Numbered from the stretch's first letter, positions 1 to 8,665 are shown. The stretch is 64,000 nt of DNA from RYN-122 sp963761655 (GCA_963761655.1 CAVXHI010000001.1:62001-126000), one strand, 5' to 3'. Notes: generated by a model not told the origin, from the letters alone. Translations and numbers: made by a program.

Positions 1-681
1 CACGCCTTCACCCTCGCCCACGCCACCGAGCGGGAGGCCTTCGCCGCCCAGGTCGCGGCGCAGGGCGTCGGCACGACGCTGCTGGTCGACACCTACGACA
101 CCGAGCAGGGCATCCGCACCGCCGTCGAGGTCGCCGGGCCCGAGCTCGGGGCGGTGCGGATCGACAGCGGCGACCTGCACGAGGAGGTCCACCGGGCCCG
201 CGCCCTGCTGGACGGCCTCGGCAACACCCGGACCCGCGTCGTCGTCACGTCCGACCTCGACGAGCACGCGATCGCCGGGCTCGCCCACACGCAGGCCGAC
301 AGCTACGGCGTCGGCACGAGCGTCGTCACCGGCTCCGGCGCCCCGACCGCCGGGTTCGTCTACAAGCTGGTCGCGGTCGAGCGCGACGGCGCCATGGTGC
401 CGGTGGCCAAGCGCAGCTCCGGCAAGCGCAGCCTCGGTGGCCGCAAGACGGCGTACCGCACCTGCGACGCCGACGGCCGGGCCGCCGACGAGCTGCTGCT
501 GCTCGACGGGCAGGTCCCGCCCGACGGCGCCCGCGCCCTGCAGCAGCCCCTCGCCCGCGAGGACCTGGACGCGGCCCGGGACAGGTGCACCGCCTCCCTC
601 GCCGAGCTCCCCGACGACGCCCGCCTGCTCGGGCCCGGCACCGCCGCCTGGTCCGCCCACCTGCTGGAGGACCCCTCATGA
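1..681 (+). CDS. pncB: nicotinate phosphoribosyltransferase, C-terminal part (5' end outside window)
   Basis: The reading frame is open from base 1 and ends with TGA at 679-681, giving the last 226 residues. The enzyme joins nicotinate to PRPP to form nicotinate mononucleotide in NAD salvage. The segment with RIDSGDL, the VVTSDLDEHAIAGLA stretch and GTSVVTGSGAPTAGFVYKL is the characteristic phosphate-binding C-terminal half of the family. The stop overlaps the ATG of the nicotinamidase gene (TCATGA), so the two are probably translationally coupled. The start and any upstream NrtR operator lie outside the window. Confidence 0.95.
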   Translation, partial: HAFTLAHATEREAFAAQVAAQGVGTTLLVDTYDTEQGIRTAVEVAGPELGAVRIDSGDLHEEVHRARALLDGLGNTRTRVVVTSDLDEHAIAGLAHTQADSYGVGTSVVTGSGAPTAGFVYKLVAVERDGAMVPVAKRSSGKRSLGGRKTAYRTCDADGRAADELLLLDGQVPPDGARALQQPLAREDLDAARDRCTASLAELPDDARLLGPGTAAWSAHLLEDPS

Positions 682-1214
682 CCCGCGCGCTGCTCGTCGT
701 CGACGTCCAGGTCGACTTCTGCGAGGACGGCAGCCTGCCCGTCCAGGGCGGCAGGCGGGTGGCCGCCGACGTCGCCGCCCTGCTGCGCACCGACCACGGG
801 TACGACGTCGTCGTCGCGTCGCAGGACTGGCACGTCGACCCGGGCGACCACTTCAGCGCCCAGCCCGACTTCGCGACCTCCTGGCCGGCGCACTGCGTCG
901 TCGGCACCGGGGGCGCCCGGCTGCAGGAGCCGCTGACCGAGGACCTGTTCGACGCCGTCGTCCGCAAGGGCGAGCACGCCGCCGCCTACTCCGCCTTCGA
1001 GGCGACCGGCCTGCGGGAGGCGCTGCGCGGGGTGGACAGCCTCGACGTCTGCGGCGTCGCCACCGACCACTGCGTCCGGGCCAGCGTGCTCGACGCCTGC
1101 GCGGCAGGGCTGGCCGTCCGGGTGCTGCTCCCCCTGTGCGCCGGCGTCTCCGCGGAGACGTCGGCGCGGGCCGTCGAGGAGATGGAGCGCGCGGGCGCGG
1201 TGGTGGAGCGGTGA
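678..1214 (+). CDS. pncA: nicotinamidase / pyrazinamidase (isochorismatase-like)
   Basis: This 178-residue protein deamidates nicotinamide to nicotinate, feeding the upstream phosphoribosyltransferase. It has the family landmarks: VVDVQVDFCEDGSL at the N-terminus (catalytic Asp), the metal-binding SQDWHVDPGDHF segment (Asp-x-His...His), catalytic Lys in VVRKGEHAAAYSAF, and the nucleophile Cys in GVATDHCVRASVLDA. The length matches the family. The ATG start overlaps the pncB stop, and the TGA overlaps the GTG of the next gene (GTGA), so pncB-pncA-nrtR form a tight operon. Confidence 0.95.
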   Translation: MTRALLVVDVQVDFCEDGSLPVQGGRRVAADVAALLRTDHGYDVVVASQDWHVDPGDHFSAQPDFATSWPAHCVVGTGGARLQEPLTEDLFDAVVRKGEHAAAYSAFEATGLREALRGVDSLDVCGVATDHCVRASVLDACAAGLAVRVLLPLCAGVSAETSARAVEEMERAGAVVER

Positions 1215-1942
1215 GCGAGCGCGACTTCCTCCGCGCGTACGACCCGGGCGCCTTCCCGCCGTTCGCCGTCACCGTCGACGTCGTCCTGCTGACCGTCCGC
1301 GACGGCGACCTCACCGTGCTGCTCGTCGAGCGGGACACCCATCCCTTCCGCGGCCTGCTCGCGCTGCCCGGCGGGTTCGTGCAGCCCGACGAGGACCTCG
1401 ACACCGCGGCCGTCCGCCGGCTGGAGCGCGAGACCGGCGTCCGCCGGGACGTCGCGCACGTGGAGCAGCTCGGGGCGTTCGGCGACCCCCGGCGCGACCC
1501 TCGCATGCGCGTCGTCAGCGTCGCGTACCTCGTCTTCGCCCCCGACCTGCCCGCGCCCGTCCCGGGCGACCGCGTCCGCTCGGTCCAGTGGGTGCCCGTC
1601 CGGGACGCCGCCCCCGACCGGCTCGCCTTCGACCACGGCGCGGTCCTCGCCGCCGGTGTCGAGCGGGCCCGGGCGAAGCTCGAGTACTCGCCGGTCGCGA
1701 CGGCGTTCTGCGGCGAGGAGTTCACGGTCGCGGACCTGCGGCACGTCTACGAGGCGGTCTGGGGCGTGGCCCTGGACCCCCGGAACTTCCACCGCAAGAC
1801 CACCGGGACGCCCGGCTTCCTCGTCCCGGTGGGCTCCCCGGCGCCCGTCGGGCGGGGCGGTGGCCGGCCGGCCGCGCTGTTCCGCCGCGGCAGCGCCGGC
1901 CTGCTGCACCCCGCGATGCTGAGACCTTCCCTGAAGGGGTAG
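1211..1942 (+). CDS. nrtR: NrtR-type Nudix domain transcriptional regulator of NAD metabolism
   Basis: This 243-residue protein has an N-terminal Nudix domain (about residues 15-150) followed by a winged-helix C-terminal domain with the typical FHRKTTGTPGFL segment. The Nudix box starts GFVQPDE correctly, but the catalytic part reads RRLERETG where active enzymes have RExxEExG. Two acidic positions are therefore replaced by Arg, which suggests a sensor that has lost hydrolysis. NrtR proteins repress NAD biosynthesis and salvage genes and respond to ADP-ribose. Its place directly after pncB-pncA supports that role. The GTG start overlaps the pncA stop. Regulation of this operon by this protein is inferred from context. 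Confidence 0.85.
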   Translation: MSERDFLRAYDPGAFPPFAVTVDVVLLTVRDGDLTVLLVERDTHPFRGLLALPGGFVQPDEDLDTAAVRRLERETGVRRDVAHVEQLGAFGDPRRDPRMRVVSVAYLVFAPDLPAPVPGDRVRSVQWVPVRDAAPDRLAFDHGAVLAAGVERARAKLEYSPVATAFCGEEFTVADLRHVYEAVWGVALDPRNFHRKTTGTPGFLVPVGSPAPVGRGGGRPAALFRRGSAGLLHPAMLRPSLKG

Positions 1943-1951
1943 ACCCAGGAC

Positions 1952-2338
1952 GTGCCGCCGCCTCCGACCTCCCCGCAGCCGGGGACGATCACGGTCCCGA
2001 GCGTCCCGCGCAGCGTCTCCGCCGTCCGCCGCTTCGCCGTCGAGGCCTGCGCGGACGCGTCCGAGGACGTGCGCGACACCGTCGCCCTGCTCGTCAGCGA
2101 GGTCGCGACCAACGCGCTCGTCCACGGCAGCGGCGACGTCGAGGTCGGGGTGTCCCGCCGTCCGGGCGTGCTCCGGGTCGAGGTCTGCGACGACAGCGCG
2201 ACGCTCCCCCAGCCCCGGGCGGCCTCCCCCGACGCCGAGGGCGGCCGCGGGCTCGCCCTGGTCGACGCGCTCGCGAGCGCCTGGGGGGTCGAGCCGCGCG
2301 GCCGCGGCAAGGTCGTCTGGTTCGAGGTCCCGCTCTAG
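1952..2338 (+). CDS. RsbW-like anti-sigma / HATPase_c_2 ATP-binding protein
   Basis: This 128-residue protein matches the small GHKL-fold ATPases that act as anti-sigma-factor kinases or stress-response switch proteins. The N box is in LVSEVATNALVHG (about residues 45-58), the G1-like motif in VEVCDDS and the G2 loop in EGGRGLALVDALA. There are no membrane segments and no partner sigma factor or antagonist next to it, so the target is unknown. It starts with GTG nine bases after the nrtR stop. Its TAG overlaps the convergent BrkB-family stop by four bases. A regulatory ATPase is well supported; true kinase activity is not shown. Confidence 0.8.
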   Translation: MPPPPTSPQPGTITVPSVPRSVSAVRRFAVEACADASEDVRDTVALLVSEVATNALVHGSGDVEVGVSRRPGVLRVEVCDDSATLPQPRAASPDAEGGRGLALVDALASAWGVEPRGRGKVVWFEVPL

Positions 2339-3402
2339 CTCGCCACGGTGTCGGCGGCCACGGCGCGGCGCTCGCCCAGCGGCTTCTCGGGCCCCTTGGT
2401 GGTGTCCTCCGCCGTCTGCCGCTCGGCCTCGGCGTTGACCTCGGCGCCGAACAGCACGACGTACGAGGTCAGGTACAGCCACAGCAGGAGCACGACGACG
2501 CCGGCGAGCGCGCCGTAGGTCTTGCCGTACGTGCCGAAGCCGCTGACGTAGAGCGAGAAGCCGGCGGAGCCGACGACCCACAGGACGGTCGCGACCGTGC
2601 TGCCGACGCTCGACCAGACGAACCTCGGCTCGTCGCGGTCGGGCGCGTACCGGTAGAGCACGGCCAGCCCGACGACGGCGAACACCACGAGCCCGACCCA
2701 GCGGCCGACGAACGCCACGACCGTGCCGACGACCCCGAGGCCGACGTCGTCGAGGAGCACGGGCAGGACCGCCACGAGGCCGACGGCGACGACGAGGAAC
2801 ACCGTCGCGCCCAGGGTCAGGACCAGCGCGGTGAGCCGGAGCCGCACGCCGCCCCGGGTCTCCTCCTCGTCGTAGGCGAGGTTGATGGCCTTCATCATGT
2901 TCTGCACCCCGCCGCTGGCGCTGAACAGCGCGCCGAGCAGGCTGACGACGAGGCCGAGCCCGAGCTTGCCGCCGTCGGTCGACGTGACCGCCCTCATCTG
3001 GTCGGTGATGAGGGTGGCCGACTCGGCCGGGAGCGCCCGGGAGACGCTGCCGATCTGGTCCTGCACGGTGGCCGGGTCCGCGACCAGGCCGTAGAGCGTG
3101 ATGGCAGCGATGAGCGCGGGGAACAGGGCGAGGAACGCGTAGAAGGCGACGCCGGCCGCGAGCAGCGGCACGTTGTCGTCCTTGGTCTCCTTCCAGGCCC
3201 GCCTCACGACCTGCTTCCACCCGGCCGCCCCGACCTCGGCCGGCGTCTGCGCGTCGCGTCCGAGGCCCGGCCGCTCCTGGCCCTCCGCGGCCGGCTCCTC
3301 GCTCGGGTACGGCTCCGCCGGGGCCGCTGCGGCCGGGCGCCGCCGGCGCAGGACCGCCGCCCCGACGACGACGGGGGCGAGCAGCTTCTGTCCGACACCC
3401 AT
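2335..3402 (-). CDS. YihY/BrkB-family integral membrane protein
   Basis: This 355-residue protein has a basic, Ala/Pro-rich N-terminal tail (about residues 1-75) and then the YihY core with about six hydrophobic helices. The first is in LLAAGVAFYAFLALFPALIAAITLY, and the family segments SASGGVQNMMKAINLAYDEEETRG and TYGALAGVVVLLLWLYLTSYVVLFGAEVNAE are recognisable in pieces. Although once called ribonuclease BN, this family is membranous and its function is uncertain. The ATG at 3400-3402 is preceded by a good AGGAG site, which chose this start over a much longer open frame. It converges on the RsbW-like gene and diverges from the metal-binding lipoprotein. Confidence 0.85.
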   Translation of the reverse strand: MGVGQKLLAPVVVGAAVLRRRRPAAAAPAEPYPSEEPAAEGQERPGLGRDAQTPAEVGAAGWKQVVRRAWKETKDDNVPLLAAGVAFYAFLALFPALIAAITLYGLVADPATVQDQIGSVSRALPAESATLITDQMRAVTSTDGGKLGLGLVVSLLGALFSASGGVQNMMKAINLAYDEEETRGGVRLRLTALVLTLGATVFLVVAVGLVAVLPVLLDDVGLGVVGTVVAFVGRWVGLVVFAVVGLAVLYRYAPDRDEPRFVWSSVGSTVATVLWVVGSAGFSLYVSGFGTYGKTYGALAGVVVLLLWLYLTSYVVLFGAEVNAEAERQTAEDTTKGPEKPLGERRAVAADTVAS

Positions 3403-3528
3403 GGGGCTCTCCTCGTGCGGTCCCCCAGCAGGACCTCGCGTGCCGGGGTACCCGTCCCGGCCCGGCCGATCCCGGATGCCCTGCCTCCGCAGTTGCGAGG
3501 GGTTCGCAGGAGTGGCTAGGGTCGGCCC

Positions 3529-4557
3529 ATGCCTCTGCCCCGGTCCGCCGCGCCGCGCCTGCTCCCCCTGGCCGCGATCGTCGCCCTGTCCCTGTCCGCC
3601 TGCAGCTCCGGCTCCGACGACGCCGCGGCCGGCCCGTCGGCGTCGGGGGCCGGGCTGGTCGTCGCGTCGACGGTCGCGCCGATCACCTCGATCATCGCGA
3701 ACATCGGCGGAGACAAGATCACGCTCGGCGGGATCGTCCCCGAGGGCACGAACAGCCACACCTTCGAGCCGCCGCCGCAGACCGTGAAGCTGCTGTCCGA
3801 CGCCGACGTCGTCTTCGTCAACGGCCTCAAGCTCGAGGACCCGACCTTCGAGCTCGCCGAGGCGAACAAGAAGAAGGACGCCTCGATCGTGCAGATCGGG
3901 ACCGAGGTCCTGCCGGAGTCGGACTACATCTACGACTTCTCCTTCCCGAAGGAGGAGGGCAAGCCGAACCCGCACCTGTGGACCGACCCCACCTACGCCG
4001 CGAAGTACTCCGACGTGATCGTCAAGACGCTCGTCGAGAAGGACCCGGCGAACAAGGACTACTACGAGGCGAACCACACCGCCTTCGTGGCGAAGGCGAC
4101 CGCGCTGAGCAACGCCCTCAAGGCCGACCAGGCGACGATCCCCGGCGGCAAGAAGGAGCTCCTGACCTACCACGACGCCTACGCCTACTTCGCGAAGACG
4201 TACGGCTGGAACGTCATCGGCGCGGTCCAGCCGTCGAACTTCGAGGACCCGCAGCCGCGCGAGGTCGCCCGGATCATCGACCAGGTCAAGGCCGAGAAGG
4301 TCCCCGTGATCTTCGGCTCCGAGGTGTTCCCGAGCAAGGTCCTCGAGCAGATCGCCAAGGAGACCGGCGCCCGCTACGAGGACACGCTGCGCGACGACGA
4401 CCTGCCCGGCAAGCCCGGCGAGCCCGAGCACAGCTGGCTCGGCCTCATGCGGTTCGACTACCGCACGATGATCAAGGGGCTCGGCGGGACGACGAAGGCG
4501 CTCGACGCCCTCGACACCACCGACGTCGCGCCCGACAAGGCCGACTACCCGCAGTAG
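3529..4557 (+). CDS. metal ABC transporter substrate-binding lipoprotein (ZnuA/TroA family)
   Basis: This 342-residue protein has a lipoprotein signal peptide with lipobox LSAC (Cys near residue 25), so it is probably anchored outside the membrane. The cluster A-I fold is shown by VASTVAPITSIIANIGG, the first metal-ligand His in GTNSHTFEPPP, the second in NPHLWTDP, the conserved LTYHDAYAYFAKTYGW helix and a late acidic ligand region. Such proteins bind Zn or Mn for import. No permease or ATPase gene adjoins it, and the long His-rich loop of ZnuA is absent, so the metal is not predictable. It could be a solo binding protein that shares a transporter encoded elsewhere. Confidence 0.88.
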   Translation: MPLPRSAAPRLLPLAAIVALSLSACSSGSDDAAAGPSASGAGLVVASTVAPITSIIANIGGDKITLGGIVPEGTNSHTFEPPPQTVKLLSDADVVFVNGLKLEDPTFELAEANKKKDASIVQIGTEVLPESDYIYDFSFPKEEGKPNPHLWTDPTYAAKYSDVIVKTLVEKDPANKDYYEANHTAFVAKATALSNALKADQATIPGGKKELLTYHDAYAYFAKTYGWNVIGAVQPSNFEDPQPREVARIIDQVKAEKVPVIFGSEVFPSKVLEQIAKETGARYEDTLRDDDLPGKPGEPEHSWLGLMRFDYRTMIKGLGGTTKALDALDTTDVAPDKADYPQ

Positions 4558-4568
4558 GCGGCCTCCTC

Positions 4569-5022
4569 GTGCCCAGGCCCGTCCGCGTCGAGGTCGTCGC
4601 CCTCGGCCTCTCCGCCGGGATCCTGCACTGGCACACCGACGCCGCGCCGCTGGCGGACGGCGAGCACGTCGACCTCGCCGCCCGCCGGATCGCCGGCCCC
4701 CTCGCCACCGACGGCGTCGTCCTGCACTCCACCTCGTGGCGCCAGGACGGCGACGACGTCGTGGTGACCTACGCCGCCTTCCCGACCGCGGTGACGGCCG
4801 CCTCCCGCCCGGTCGGGGCGCACCTGGTCACCGGTCCCGACGCGCTCACGCCGACGCCGCAGGAGGTCGGTGACGAGCACGTGGCGGCCCACGCCGTCCG
4901 CCACCTGGCCGACCTCGCCGCGGACCGGGACCCGCACGTGGTCGCCTGCGCCCGGCAGCACGCCGAGGCCTGGGCCGCCCTGCGCCGGCAGGCCGCCGCC
5001 GTGCACGTGCACGCCCCGGTGA
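4569..5022 (+). CDS. unknown protein; 3' end apparently frameshifted
   Basis: I do not recognise this protein. From a GTG at 4569 it reads about 150 residues of ordinary soluble-looking sequence (VEVVALGLSAGILHW near the start, then VGDEHVAAHAVRHLADLAADRDPHVV in pieces near the end), ending around AAVHVHAP. In the given frame there is no stop and the frame stays open far into the next gene, where the translation becomes low-complexity shadow. Removing one base in the CCCC run near 5014-5017 brings a TGA at 5020-5022 into frame, 22 bases before the mshD start. I therefore give 5022 as the likely end. It follows the metal-binding gene by 11 bases and could share its transcript. Confidence 0.5.
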
Positions 5023-5044
5023 CCGTGCCGGCCGCGCGGCGGCG

Positions 5045-5938
5045 GTGCGCACCGTCGTCGTCGAGGGACCGCCCGGCGGGCTGTCGGCGTTCGTCGACCA
5101 GTGCACCGCCGTCGACGGGCACGCGCCGTTCGAGGAGCACACGCTGCTCACCCTCGACGGTGCCCGCCAGCTGCCGCACGCCCGGGTCGAGGCCCGGGAC
5201 GACCGCGGTCTGCGGGGGTGCGCCGTGCTGTCCGAGGGGGTCGACGGCTGGTCGGTCGAGCTGGCGGTCCGGCCCGACGCCCGCGGCACCGGCGTCGGGC
5301 GGGCCCTGCTGGAGCAGGTCCACGGGCACGTGCGCAGCCACGGCGGGGGCACGCTGCGGGCCTGGGTGCACGGCAGCGCCGCACCAGCCCGTGCGCTCGC
5401 CGCTGTGGTCGGGGCCCGGCAGGAGCGGCGCCTGCTCGTCCTGCGCCGCCCCCTCGACGACCTCCCCGACGTCGCCGTCCCGCCCGGCGTGCGGCTGCGC
5501 CCCCTCGTCCTCGACGACGACGCCGACCGCGACGCCTGGCTGGCGGTGTCCAACGCCGCCTTCGCCGGCCACCCCGAGAACGGCGGCTGGTCGCGGGCCG
5601 ACCTCGACTGGCGGCTGCAGACCGACTGGACCGACCCGACGCGCTTCCCGGTCGCCGAGGACGAGGCAGGCCCGGTCGCCGGCGTCTGGACCAAGGTCCC
5701 CCCGGGCAGCAGCACCGGCGAGCTGTACGTCGTCGCGGTGCACCCGCGGGCGCACGGGCAGGGCCTCGGCCGGGTCGTCGTCGCGCGGGCGCTGCACGAC
5801 CTGCGGGAGGCCGGCTGCTCCGAGGCCGAGCTCTACGTCGACGCGGACAACGCCGCCGCGCTGCGCCTGTACGCCTGGGCCGGCTTCGTGCCGGGCACCG
5901 AGCACCACTGCCTCGCCGTGGACCTGCTCCCGGGCTAG
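5045..5938 (+). CDS. mshD: mycothiol synthase (tandem GNAT acetyltransferase)
   Basis: This 297-residue protein has two GNAT domains. The N-terminal one carries VELAVRPDARGTGVGRALLEQV and the C-terminal one carries VVAVHPRAHGQGLGRVVVARAL, both acetyl-CoA-binding signatures. The segment NAAFAGHPENGGWSRADLDW and the ending LYVDADNAAALRLYAWAGF are typical of MshD, which transfers acetyl from acetyl-CoA to Cys-GlcN-Ins in the last step of mycothiol synthesis. Mycothiol is specific to actinobacteria, which fits the rest of the window. The start is GTG. A strong hairpin follows the stop. Confidence 0.88.
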   Translation: MRTVVVEGPPGGLSAFVDQCTAVDGHAPFEEHTLLTLDGARQLPHARVEARDDRGLRGCAVLSEGVDGWSVELAVRPDARGTGVGRALLEQVHGHVRSHGGGTLRAWVHGSAAPARALAAVVGARQERRLLVLRRPLDDLPDVAVPPGVRLRPLVLDDDADRDAWLAVSNAAFAGHPENGGWSRADLDWRLQTDWTDPTRFPVAEDEAGPVAGVWTKVPPGSSTGELYVVAVHPRAHGQGLGRVVVARALHDLREAGCSEAELYVDADNAAALRLYAWAGFVPGTEHHCLAVDLLPG

Positions 5939-5940
5939 CC

Positions 5941-5985
5941 AGCACGAGAGCCCCGGCGCAGTCGCCCCGGGGCTCTCGTCGTGCT
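5941..5985. terminator. inverted-repeat terminator after mshD
   Basis: A 16-base arm at 5941-5956 pairs with 5967-5985, with a two-base bulge and a 10-base loop. There is no T-tract, as is usual for high-GC actinobacterial terminators. It lies between the mshD stop and the 3' end of tRNA-Leu on the other strand, so it could serve both. Confidence 0.75.
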
Positions 5986-5989
5986 GGTG

Positions 5990-6072
5990 TGCGCGAGGGG
6001 GGAGTTGAACCCCCACGTCCTTTCGGACACACGGACCTGAACCGTGCGCGTCTGCCATTCCGCCACTCGCGC
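5990..6072 (-). tRNA. tRNA-Leu (anticodon CAG)
   Basis: The minus strand folds into a class II tRNA. The acceptor stem is GCGCGAG with CTCGCGC, the anticodon stem-loop CACGG-TTCAGGT-CCGTG gives CAG, the long variable arm is GTCC-GAAA-GGAC, and the T arm is GGGGG-TTCAACT-CCCCC. The discriminator is A and CCA does not follow directly. The long variable arm and A73 fit leucine. Confidence 0.95.
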
Positions 6073-6165
6073 GTGGTGCAGCCAGACGAGGGAGGACGCT
6101 AGCACGCACGGCACCCCCCGCCGGCCCCGCGGATACGATCACCCGCCGGAGGGAAGGGGTCGCGC

Positions 6166-6891
6166 GTGGGAGTCCTGCAGCGCTTCGAACGACGGCTCGA
6201 GGGCCTCGTCGAGGGCGCCTTCGCGCGTGCCTTCGGCGGCGTCGTCCAGCCCGTCGAGCTCGCCGCTGCCCTGCAGCGCGAGGCCCAGGACAAGAAGGCC
6301 ATCGTCGGCCACGGGCGGGTGCTCGTGCCCAACAGCTACGTCGTGCACCTCGCCCCCTCCGACGCCGAGCGGCTCGAGGAGTTCGGCGACGCCCTCACGC
6401 GCGAACTGGCCACGGTGCTGACCGAGCACGCCGCCGAGCAGGGCTGGTCCTTCGTCGGACCGGTCGCCGTCGCCCTGACCCGGTCCGACAGCGCCGCGGC
6501 CGGCGTCGTCACCGTGACCTCCTCGGTCAAGGCGGAGCGGCAGGTCGACGCCCGCGTCCCCGCCCAGGGCGCCACCACCGCCCCCGGCCGGCCCCGCCTG
6601 GTCGTCACGGGCGGGGAGGCAGGAGCGGACGGCGCCGAGCGCACGGTCGTGCTCACCCAGCCGGTCACCGTGCTCGGCCGTGGGCAGGAGTCCGACGTGC
6701 AGGTCGCCGACACCGGCGTCTCCCGGCGGCACGCCGAGGTCCGGCTCGAGGCCGACGGCGCCGTGCTCGCCGACCTCCAGTCGACCAACGGCACCCGGGT
6801 CAACGGCCGCCGGGTCGGCACGGCCCGGCTGCGCGACGGCGACCGCGTCGACCTCGGGGCCACCTCGCTCGTCTACCGGCAGGACGGCTGA
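6166..6891 (+). CDS. fhaA: FhaA: DUF3662 and FHA domain protein
   Basis: This 241-residue protein has an N-terminal DUF3662 domain (about 1-115, beginning GVLQRFERRLEGLVEGAFARAF in two pieces) and a C-terminal FHA domain (about 165-235) with GRGQESDVQVAD, SRRHAEV and STNGTRVNG. FHA domains bind phosphothreonine. In mycobacteria FhaA is a substrate of PknB and binds the lipid II flippase MviN to control peptidoglycan synthesis. The linker between the domains is shorter than in mycobacterial FhaA. GTG start after GGAAGG. It is first in the operon leading to pknB and overlaps fhaB by one base. Confidence 0.93.
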   Translation: MGVLQRFERRLEGLVEGAFARAFGGVVQPVELAAALQREAQDKKAIVGHGRVLVPNSYVVHLAPSDAERLEEFGDALTRELATVLTEHAAEQGWSFVGPVAVALTRSDSAAAGVVTVTSSVKAERQVDARVPAQGATTAPGRPRLVVTGGEAGADGAERTVVLTQPVTVLGRGQESDVQVADTGVSRRHAEVRLEADGAVLADLQSTNGTRVNGRRVGTARLRDGDRVDLGATSLVYRQDG

Positions 6892-7379
6892 TGGGCTCGG
6901 CGCTCGTCGTCGCCCTGGTGAAGTACGGGCTGCTGCTGCTCCTGTGGCTGTTCGTCATCGCCGCGGTGCGCACCGTCCGGGCCGACCTGTTCGGCGCCCG
7001 CACCGGCCGCCCCACCTCCGGCGTCCCCGTGCCCGCCGGCCCGTCCGGCCCGGCGCCCTCGCGGGCGCCGTCCGCCAAGGGGCGCAGCTCCGCCCGCAAG
7101 CTCGTCGTCACCGAGGGCGCCCTCGCCGGCACCACCCTCACGCTGACCGACGCCCCCGTGACCCTCGGCCGGGCCGACGACTCCACCCTCGTCCTCACCG
7201 ACGACTACGCCTCCACCCGGCACGCCCGGCTCGTCCCCGGCGACGGCGTCTGGCTGGTCGAGGACCTCGGCTCGACGAACGGCACCTACCTGGCGGGCAC
7301 CAAGGTCACCCGCCCGACGCCGGTGCCGGTCGGGCAGCAGATCCGGATCGGCAAGACCGCCCTGGAGCTGCGCCGATGA
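6891..7379 (+). CDS. fhaB: FhaB (FipA): membrane-anchored FHA protein
   Basis: This 162-residue protein has a single N-terminal hydrophobic helix (about residues 3-25) and a cytoplasmic C-terminal FHA domain with LGRADDSTLVL, STRHARLV and LGSTNGTYLAG. Its mycobacterial counterpart is phosphorylated by PknA/PknB and supports FtsZ-FtsQ interaction under stress. The ATG shares its A with the fhaA stop (TGATG). The pstP gene follows after ten bases. Confidence 0.93.
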   Translation: MGSALVVALVKYGLLLLLWLFVIAAVRTVRADLFGARTGRPTSGVPVPAGPSGPAPSRAPSAKGRSSARKLVVTEGALAGTTLTLTDAPVTLGRADDSTLVLTDDYASTRHARLVPGDGVWLVEDLGSTNGTYLAGTKVTRPTPVPVGQQIRIGKTALELRR

Positions 7380-7389
7380 GGACGCCCCG

Positions 7390-8665
7390 GTGAGCCTGTC
7401 GCTGCGCTACGCCGCCCGGTCGCACACCGGGCTGATCCGCGCCGGCAACGAGGACTCCGCCTACGCCGGCCCCCGGCTGCTCGCCGTCGCCGACGGGATG
7501 GGCGGGCACGCGGCCGGCGAGGTCGCCAGCGCGGTCGCGATCGCCGCGCTCGCCCCGCTCGACGAGGACGTCCCCGGCAGCGACCTGCTCGAGGCCCTGC
7601 GCAGCTCCGCCGTCGCGGCCAACGAGCACCTGCACGACATGGTCGAGGGCGACCACGCGCTCGAGGGCATGGGCACCACGCTCGTCGCGATGCTGTTCGC
7701 GGGCGGGCGCCTCGGGCTGCTGCACGTCGGCGACTCCCGCTGCTACCTGCTGCGCGACGGCGTCCTCACCCAGATCACCCACGACCACACGCTCGTGCAG
7801 ACGCTGGTCGACGAGGGGCGGATCAGCGAGGAGGACGCCAGCACGCACCCCCAGCGGTCGATCATCACGCGGGCCCTGGACGGCCGCGGCGACGTCGAGC
7901 TGGACCTGTCGGTCCGGGAGGCCCGCGCCGGCGACCGCTACCTGCTGTGCACCGACGGCCTCACCGGCCCGGTCGGCCGGCACGAGACGCTGCAGGAGTC
8001 GCTGCAGATCCCGGACCGGCAGGCCTGCGCGGACCGGCTCCTGGACCTCGCCCTGCGCGGCGGCGGCCCGGACAACATCACGATGATCGTGGCCGACGTC
8101 GTGGACGCCTCCGGGTCCGGCGACGCCGTCGTCGTGGCCGGGGCCGCGGCCGAGTCCCCGCAGAGCGCCCCGAGCGGGGACTCCGCCGCCTCGCGCGCCC
8201 GGGTCGCCGAGGGCCGCGACGTCGAGGTCCCCCGCGCCCGCCCCGTCGAGCCCGCTGCCGCGGCCGACGCCCCCCGCCACGGCCGGCGCGGCCTGCTCGT
8301 CGCCCTCGGCGTCGTCGCGCTGCTGCTGGTCGGGGCCGGCACCGGCTGGGCGTACGTCCGCTCGCAGTACTACGTCGGCGTCGACGACGGGAAGGTCGCG
8401 GTGTACCGCGGCGTCAGCGGGACGGTCGCGGGCGTGCCGCTGTCCGACGTCGCCGAGCGCACCGACCTCGAGACCGCGCAGCTGTCCGAGCTCGACGCCG
8501 ACCGCCTGCGGGACGGCATCGTGGCCGAGGACCGGAGCGACGCGATGCAGATCGTCGCGCGGCTCGAGCAGGGCGCCGTCGCCCCCGCCCCCCACGCCCT
8601 CGCTCCCGCCCGTCCCCTCGCCCTCGGCCTCCGCGCCGGCCGTCCCCACGAGCGTCCCCTCGTGA
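7390..8665 (+). CDS. pstP: PstP PP2C-type Ser/Thr phosphatase (frame broken near 3' end)
   Basis: The catalytic PP2C domain covers about residues 1-240, with GNEDSAYAG, VADGMGGHAAGE, GTTLVAM, GDSRCYLLRDG, TDGLTGPV and GGPDNITMIVAD supplying the metal-binding Asp residues. A membrane helix (about 298-318) and an extracellular domain follow, as in PstP. PstP reverses PknA/PknB phosphorylation. In the given sequence the frame runs straight into rodA, which would make an 897-residue fusion. Removing one base from the C6 run at 8588-8593 gives a Pro/Ser-rich tail and a TGA at 8663-8665 that overlaps the rodA GTG. I read it as two genes with an extra base, either real or an error. Confidence 0.85.

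Noticed and set aside
8580..8600. Programmed ribosomal frameshift in pstP
   Set aside because: A C-rich run alone is not a known slippery signal with a supporting structure that I can see, and a one-base length error explains the data more simply.
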